Shown one piece after another: positions 59,733 through 64,000 of a DNA stretch of 64,000 nucleotides. The DNA comes from Solibacillus daqui (GTDB taxonomy: Bacteria > Bacillota > Bacilli > Bacillales_A > Planococcaceae), in assembly GCF_028747805.1 (NCBI RefSeq), contig NZ_CP114887.1, forward strand, positions 3,807,001 to 3,871,000, in the 5' to 3' direction. The position numbers were made by a program, and so were the translations under genes. The notes beneath the pieces were generated by a model. It was not told the origin of the DNA and did not search any database. It saw only the letters and a program-made list of their open reading frames with translations. Every line of letters starts with the position of its first letter. Position 1 is the stretch's first letter.

Positions 59733-60905
59733 TTGAGTCTTACGCAGAAGCTACAAGCCAATTTTGATGAAATGGTGGAAATTCGCAGACATTTACACAT
59801 GTATCCAGAGTTATCTTTTAAAGAAATAAATACACCAAAACTGATTGCAGAAAAGCTACGGTCATATGGCATTGAGGTGAAGGAAAACGTTGGTGGTAAT
59901 GGCGTTGTTGGCCTTTTAAAGGGTACATTTGATGGACCAACGATTGCATTGCGTGCTGATTTTGATGCGTTACCCATTCAAGATGAGAAGGAAGTTGCCT
60001 ACAAATCCAAAATTGATGGTGTGAGCCATGCTTGTGGTCACGATATTCATACTGCCGCACTACTTGGTTTAGCGAGAGCATTAAGCGAGGCGCGCGATGA
60101 GATACATGGTAATGTCGTATTTATTCACCAATTTGCCGAAGAAGTTGTCCCTGGTGGTGCGAAGGCAATGGTTGAGGCTGGCTGTTTAGACGGCGTTGAC
60201 TATGTATATGGAGCACACGTTTCTTCATGGTCAGATGTTGGTACCATACTATTTTGTGAAGGTTATGCAATGGCAGCAGCTGACTTTTTCGAGCTTACAA
60301 TTCAGGGAAAAGGCGGACACGGTGCCGCTCCACACGAAACAATTGACCCGATTGTTGCAGCCGCGCAATTTGTCTTTGGCGTACAGCCAATTGTGAGCCG
60401 TAATACCGACCCAATTGAATCCGCTGTTGTTACAGTCGGAAAAATCGAAAGCGGTACAGTCGGAAATGTCATTCCCGATAAAGCCTATTTAACTGGAACG
60501 GTGCGTACATTTAACCCTGATGTACGTAACATGGTTGAAAAAAAGCTAAATAACTTGTGCAAAGCAATCGAAATTCAATATGATGCAAAAATTAATTTTA
60601 CTTATACACGTGGCTATGATGCAGTTTATAACCATCCAGCAGAAACGGCTACCCTACGTGAAGCAGTGTCGATTAATTTACCAGAGCTACAAGTTGTCAA
60701 TGTACCACCAAGCATGGGAGCAGAGGATTTCACGTATTATTTACAAGAAAAACCGGGTACATTTTTCTTCGTTGGTGGTGGCAATCCGTCCATTAAGGCC
60801 GTCTATCCACACCACCATCCAAAATTTGACGTCGATGAACAATCAATGATCAATACCGGTGAAGTATTTATTGAAGTGTTGAAATTGCACGGCATTATTC
60901 GATAA
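59733..60905 (+). CDS. M20-family amidohydrolase/aminoacylase
   Basis: A 390-residue M20D metallopeptidase. Motifs are LRADFDALPI (about residues 70-79), SHACGHDIH (about 98-106) and QFAEEVVPGGAKAM near residue 132. Such enzymes hydrolyse N-acyl amino acids (for example N-acetyl-diaminopimelate or hippurate-like compounds). TTG 59733 follows AGGGGTGG at good spacing; the longer GTG start overlaps the ribosome site. It begins 18 bases after the acetyltransferase stop, so it is probably co-transcribed with that gene. It is distinct from the M20 protein at 50255. Confidence 0.9.
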   Translation: MSLTQKLQANFDEMVEIRRHLHMYPELSFKEINTPKLIAEKLRSYGIEVKENVGGNGVVGLLKGTFDGPTIALRADFDALPIQDEKEVAYKSKIDGVSHACGHDIHTAALLGLARALSEARDEIHGNVVFIHQFAEEVVPGGAKAMVEAGCLDGVDYVYGAHVSSWSDVGTILFCEGYAMAAADFFELTIQGKGGHGAAPHETIDPIVAAAQFVFGVQPIVSRNTDPIESAVVTVGKIESGTVGNVIPDKAYLTGTVRTFNPDVRNMVEKKLNNLCKAIEIQYDAKINFTYTRGYDAVYNHPAETATLREAVSINLPELQVVNVPPSMGAEDFTYYLQEKPGTFFFVGGGNPSIKAVYPHHHPKFDVDEQSMINTGEVFIEVLKLHGIIR

Positions 60906-60918
60906 AACGAGCTATACG

Positions 60919-60960
60919 TTGAAGAAGGCTTGAGTTTCAAGATACTTAAGCCTTCTTCAA
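60919..60960. terminator. Hairpin between convergent genes
   Basis: TTGAAGAAGGCTT pairs with AAGCCTTCTTCAA (13 bp). It overlaps the 3' end of the DUF4440-like gene, so it serves mainly the M20 gene. No strong T-run follows on the plus strand. Confidence 0.6.
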
Positions 60961-61317
60961 TGCTTCCTCCAATGACAATGGCGAAATTGTTCCTTGATGG
61001 AAATACAATTGCCAACGTCCATCAATCAGCTTCCAAATCGAGCTACGATATGAATTGCGATTTCTCGTCGTATCGACAATAAAATAAGTCGTCAACACAA
61101 CACCATCTGCTAATGGATACATTTCAAAGTTATGCAGCGACATCTCTGATAACACAATACCCGTTTCCAAGCATTCTTTTTTATCATACATAAAGCCTGA
61201 ACTACCAATTTCAAAAAACGCATCCGCTAAAACTTCATCGAGCTTCTCCACACTTTCACGCACATCTGGCTTTATATGACTTTCTTCTAACGTCTTTATA
61301 TGCTGCTTTATATTCAT
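60946..61317 (-). CDS. DUF4440-like (NTF2-fold) protein
   Basis: A 123-residue NTF2-like protein with the DUF4440 pattern: a helical opening (KQHIKTLEESHIKPDVRESV), a cone of strands and the conserved WKLIDGRWQLYFHQG segment at the end (about residues 98-112). Members include small isomerase-like and unknown proteins. ATG 61317 follows GGGGGAGA. Monocistronic, convergent with the M20 gene. Role unknown. Confidence 0.82.
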   Translation of the reverse strand: MNIKQHIKTLEESHIKPDVRESVEKLDEVLADAFFEIGSSGFMYDKKECLETGIVLSEMSLHNFEMYPLADGVVLTTYFIVDTTRNRNSYRSSIWKLIDGRWQLYFHQGTISPLSLEEALKKA

Positions 61318-61426
61318 ACAAATCTCCCCCATAAAAGAATTAAAATGATTTTACTTGTTAATTCCTAGAAATACAAATAGAATTTATAATATTCAGATGA
61401 TTAATAGAGAGTTGAGGTGTTTAACA

Positions 61427-61987
61427 TTGAAAAAAGAAAAAAACGAGTTTTTTGAATGGGTAAAGGTAATTGTTTTAACGGCCGTTTTTGTTATCGGAAT
61501 CCGCACATTTATTTTTTCGCCTATTATGGTAGACGGTGCCTCCATGATGCCAACGTATGAGGACGGTGACCGAATCATTGTCAATAAAATTGGCAAAACC
61601 ATTACAGATTTAGAGCGCTTTGATATTGTTGTTTTTAAAGCACCTGATGAGCGCAACTTCATTAAACGCATTATCGGCTTGCCGGGTGATCATATTGCAT
61701 ACGAAAATGATGAACTCTACGTGAATGGCGAAAAATTTGAAGAGCCATATTTGTCACAATATAAATCAGAGTTAGACGGTTTCGGTGATTTAACATATGA
61801 TTTCACGTTAGAACAACTGACAGACCGTTCTAAAATTCCTGAAGATTATTATTTAGTGTTAGGAGACAATCGTCGTAAAAGTAGTGATAGTCGCGATGCA
61901 CGTGTTGGCTTAGTCGCTAAAGACAAAATTATCGGGAAAGCAAATATTAGGGTTTATCCTTTTGATGAAGTTGGCTGGGTACAATAA
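61427..61987 (+). CDS. lepB: Signal peptidase I
   Basis: A 186-residue type I signal peptidase of the small Gram-positive kind: one N-terminal helix (about residues 12-30), then the catalytic domain outside the membrane. The nucleophile is Ser39 in DGASMMPT and the general base Lys80 in NFIKRIIGLPGD; box E appears as LGDNRRKSSDSRD. TTG 61427 follows GAGGTG by seven bases. It cleaves signal peptides from secreted proteins. The first of four plus-strand genes in close spacing (GNAT, NUDIX, peptidase E homologue). Confidence 0.94.
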   Translation: MKKEKNEFFEWVKVIVLTAVFVIGIRTFIFSPIMVDGASMMPTYEDGDRIIVNKIGKTITDLERFDIVVFKAPDERNFIKRIIGLPGDHIAYENDELYVNGEKFEEPYLSQYKSELDGFGDLTYDFTLEQLTDRSKIPEDYYLVLGDNRRKSSDSRDARVGLVAKDKIIGKANIRVYPFDEVGWVQ

Positions 61988-62008
61988 TTGAACCTTGAGG
62001 TGATGATA

Positions 62009-62551
62009 ATGAATTTTCCTGTTTTAGAAACTGAACGACTTATTTTACGTCAATTAAAAATTGAAGATGCACAGGCTATGTACATTTACGCCTCAAACGA
62101 CGACGTAACCAAATACGTATTATGGGATTCACACACATCTCCAGAGCAAACAAAACAATTTTTACAATTTATGATTGATAAATACGAACAGGATAACTAT
62201 GCGTGGGCGGTTACTTTAAAGGATTCGGATGAATTTATCGGTACGATTGATTATGTGATGTTCAATAAAGAGGAACGCATAGGCGAAATCGGTTATGCCG
62301 TATCACATCTATACTGGGGCAAGGGCTATATGAGTGAAGCTGCGCAAGCAATTATTCATTATGGCTTTGCCGAGCTTAATTTAGAGCGTATTCAAGCACG
62401 ATGCTTCGCGGAAAACATTGGCTCCGAGCGAGTTATGCAAAAGATAGGCATGGTATATGAAGGAACGATGCGCAAAGCGAAATTTTCTAAAGGTACTTAC
62501 CACGATTTAAAAATGTATTCGATTTTACGTGAAGAAGCGAATTTATCGTAA
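62009..62551 (+). CDS. GNAT-family N-acetyltransferase (RimJ-like)
   Basis: A 180-residue GNAT enzyme of the RimJ/RimL group. It opens FPVLETERLILRQLKIEDA, has GEIGYAVSHLYWGKGYMSEA (acetyl-CoA loop, about residues 90-109) and ends with the RCFAENIGSERVMQKIGM segment typical of the group. ATG 62009 follows GAGGTGAT. Acceptor unknown; relatives acetylate ribosomal proteins or small molecules. It lies 21 bases after lepB and 12 bases before the NUDIX gene, so it is part of that run. Confidence 0.88.
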   Translation: MNFPVLETERLILRQLKIEDAQAMYIYASNDDVTKYVLWDSHTSPEQTKQFLQFMIDKYEQDNYAWAVTLKDSDEFIGTIDYVMFNKEERIGEIGYAVSHLYWGKGYMSEAAQAIIHYGFAELNLERIQARCFAENIGSERVMQKIGMVYEGTMRKAKFSKGTYHDLKMYSILREEANLS

Positions 62552-62563
62552 GGAGCAAAACGA

Positions 62564-63010
62564 ATGAGGCAAGATTTAACGATTCCTTTAGAAGAAGGAA
62601 AACTCAATATACGTGTGGCCGTTTGGATTGAACAGGAAGAAAGCCTCCTCATAAGCGAATTCCCAAACGGTCTTCTTTCGCTACCTGGTGGACGCGTAAA
62701 ATTTGGTGAAGCAAGTAATGATGCGGCAATTCGTGAGCTTTATGAAGAAACTGGTGAGCAGCTAAAAGACATAAGATTATTTGCAATCATTGAAAATTTC
62801 TTCACACTAGGACAAGCCCACCACGAAATTTTATATGTCTATCGTGGCACGATTCCCTTTAAAGAAACGTATGCAGGGATCGATTATGACGACCAAAAGC
62901 TGTACTGGCTATCGAAATCAGAAATTCACAAATTAAAACCCCAAGCGTTCGCTCAGCTTATACATAAAGCAGATGAATTTGGTGTTGTGCATATTGTACA
63001 CCGTGATTAA
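62564..63010 (+). CDS. NUDIX hydrolase
   Basis: A 148-residue NUDIX protein. The box GGRVKFGEASNDAAIRELYE with EETGEQ matches the consensus with all glutamates. It starts 12 bases after the RimJ-like gene, preceded by AAGGAG. Substrate unknown. The larger size than the NUDIX at 57891 and the extended C-terminus suggest a different specificity. It is closed by a loop structure before the peptidase E homologue. Confidence 0.9.
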   Translation: MRQDLTIPLEEGKLNIRVAVWIEQEESLLISEFPNGLLSLPGGRVKFGEASNDAAIRELYEETGEQLKDIRLFAIIENFFTLGQAHHEILYVYRGTIPFKETYAGIDYDDQKLYWLSKSEIHKLKPQAFAQLIHKADEFGVVHIVHRD

Positions 63011-63017
63011 AAATTTC

Positions 63018-63060
63018 GAGAGGCATTGCGTGCTAGTACGTGATACCTCTCTTTGTTTTA
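63018..63060 (+). terminator. Hairpin after the NUDIX gene
   Basis: GAGAGGCAT pairs with ATACCTCTC, with extra inner pairs, and ends in TTTGTTTTAG. It separates the NUDIX gene from the next gene by a weak to moderate terminator. Confidence 0.6.
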
Positions 63061-63076
63061 GAAAGGGATGAGCATA

Positions 63077-63685
63077 ATGAACCGGCACATACTCGCCATT
63101 TCAGGAGACGGATTTTCTGAACAACAAAATGCAGCCATCGATCAATATTTGATTCAGCTTACACAGAAAAACGCTCCTGTTAAAATAGCGTTCATCGCCA
63201 CAGCGAGCAATGATAATCCGCATTATATTGAAAAATTTCACACTTCATTTCAACTGCATGAGACAACACATATTACACAGCAAGATTTTCATAGGCAGGA
63301 CATTCAGCACATCATCAATGCACAAGATATTCTTTATGTAGGCGGTGGTAACACAAAATATATGCTGGATTGCTGGAATGCAGCTGAATTTGATGGCGTG
63401 TTAAAAAATGCTTATGCAGAAGGTATCATTTTAGCAGGCGTCAGTGCTGGTGCCATGTGCTGGTTTGAGACTTGCTATAGTGAGGTCGATGGTCGTTTTA
63501 TACAATTTGAAGGCTTAGGGCTATTAAAAGGTACCTTTTGTCCGCATTATCAGGAATCAGAACGTCAGCAACTATTTGATACATGGGCAAGTACACATAG
63601 TATTGTCCCTAGCTACACATTAACTGACAATGAAAATTTGCACTTTAAAAACGAACAACGCGTGATGAAGTTAACTAGTTATTAA
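63077..63685 (+). CDS. Peptidase E (S51) family protein
   Basis: A 202-residue serine-type dipeptidase of the S51 (PepE) fold. The nucleophile Ser lies in GVSAGAMCWF (about residues 123-132), and the GGGNTKYML segment (about 93-101) contributes the catalytic loop. These enzymes cleave alpha-aspartyl dipeptides; relatives act on cyanophycin. ATG 63077 is taken because AAAGGG lies nine bases before it; the earlier ATG at 63068 sits on the ribosome site. It ends before a hairpin shared with the TPR gene. Confidence 0.88.
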   Translation: MNRHILAISGDGFSEQQNAAIDQYLIQLTQKNAPVKIAFIATASNDNPHYIEKFHTSFQLHETTHITQQDFHRQDIQHIINAQDILYVGGGNTKYMLDCWNAAEFDGVLKNAYAEGIILAGVSAGAMCWFETCYSEVDGRFIQFEGLGLLKGTFCPHYQESERQQLFDTWASTHSIVPSYTLTDNENLHFKNEQRVMKLTSY

Positions 63686-63702
63686 AATTAATCGCAAAGA
63701 AA

Positions 63703-63735
63703 GTGTCCTCGAATCACTTCACGGACACTTCCTTT
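63703..63735. terminator. Bidirectional terminator
   Basis: AAGTGTCC pairs with GGACACTT with A and T runs outside. Its GTGTCC core resembles the family A hairpins. It closes the peptidase E homologue and the TPR gene. Confidence 0.75.
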
Positions 63736-63739
63736 TCTA

Positions 63740-64000
63740 TTACTTCCACGTTTCATCCAACTTGTCTGAGTAAAATTCAATCGCTCGCTTATACATTAAA
63801 ATCGAATGATCAGATGTTGTGTTTGTTAAACATTTTAACAGCAACTCCATTGCCTCACTATGAGCTTGTAAATTATAGAGCGTCATCGCATAAAACACTT
63901 TTAACGATTCATTTTCTGGAAAAAAGCTTACTGCCTTTTCAAAAACATCCCTTGATTTTTCGTATTCACCAAGCGTTCGATATGTACTTCCCAATCCTAA
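63740..64000 (-). CDS. Tetratricopeptide-repeat protein (5' part beyond the window)
   Basis: The C-terminal ~86 residues of a TPR protein. The segment LGSTYRTLGEYEKSRDVFEK followed by FPENESLKVFYAMTLYNLQ shows two TPR helical pairs with the usual Gly/Ala and Tyr positions. The frame is open to the window edge (64000) with no stop, so the start lies outside. TPR proteins mediate protein contacts; the partner is unknown. It converges on the peptidase E homologue. Confidence 0.8.
   Translation of the reverse strand, partial: LGLGSTYRTLGEYEKSRDVFEKAVSFFPENESLKVFYAMTLYNLQAHSEAMELLLKCLTNTTSDHSILMYKRAIEFYSDKLDETWK

Noticed and set aside
1-64000. CRISPR array, tRNA/rRNA genes, prophage or complete insertion sequence
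   Set aside because: I looked for regular spacer-repeat structure, cloverleaf genes and transposase or integrase frames and saw none.

Overview
The window reads as chromosome of a low-GC, Gram-positive, spore-forming bacterium of the Bacillales. Supporting signs are strong AGGAGG-type ribosome sites, frequent TTG and GTG starts, a SAM-I (S-box) riboswitch, an exact PerR box, a YfhD-like small protein, BmrC/BmrD-type ABC transporters and an S-layer-homology cell-wall hydrolase. The overall protein character suggests the Solibacillus/Lysinibacillus group, but this placement is an inference. There are no rRNA or tRNA genes, no CRISPR array, no prophage and no complete insertion sequence.

Layout. 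1-8 kb: peptide transporter (cut by the window edge), ribosome-associated GTPase HflX, a methyltransferase, phosphate uptake (DUF47 + PiT) and an MMPL exporter. 8-14 kb: small unknown proteins, an AI-2E-family permease, an M3 oligopeptidase, a YebC-type factor, a short-chain dehydrogenase and a TetR-type regulator. 14-22 kb: a decayed MFS gene, a YbjQ pair, and two sigma/anti-sigma modules on either side of a NupC nucleoside transporter. 22-34 kb: mostly minus-strand housekeeping and salvage enzymes (LMW phosphatase, PlsC-type acyltransferase, epimerase, RlmA-type rRNA methyltransferase, polysaccharide deacetylase, SDR, NERD protein, YjjG-type nucleotidase, DinB, deoxyinosine glycosylase, amidohydrolase, lipoprotein, nucleotide kinase). 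34-41 kb: a heterodimeric multidrug ABC exporter behind an attenuator-like leader, then a second MMPL exporter. 41-47 kb: a CueP-like lipoprotein, ahpC/ahpF with a PerR operator, short 40-residue paralogues and yjdI-yjdJ. 47-51.5 kb: an S-box-controlled metNIQ operon with an M20 peptidase as fourth gene. 51.5-64 kb: an SLH/NlpC hydrolase, a PadR/DUF1700-DUF4097 pair, an M23-type protein, NUDIX and GNAT enzymes, a signal peptidase I and a peptidase E homologue.

How the genes work together. Three exporters (two MMPL, one BmrCD-like) and a leader-controlled acetyltransferase suggest investment in toxin or drug tolerance. ahpCF and CueP address peroxide and copper stress. metNIQ plus the M20 hydrolase form a methionine acquisition unit. 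Two independent sigma/anti-sigma pairs would sense envelope signals.

The least explained material is intergenic. At least three families of short dispersed repeats recur in the window, some with compensating or wobble-preserving changes in their predicted stems. One family (about 200 bp, copies near 1.1, 12.1, 44.9 and 55.7 kb) joins a terminator-like hairpin to a conserved structured tail. Two short reading frames followed by terminators sit in front of resistance-type genes (34.6 and 59.1 kb) and look like attenuators. Starts were moved inward from the longest frame wherever the ribosome site demanded it.
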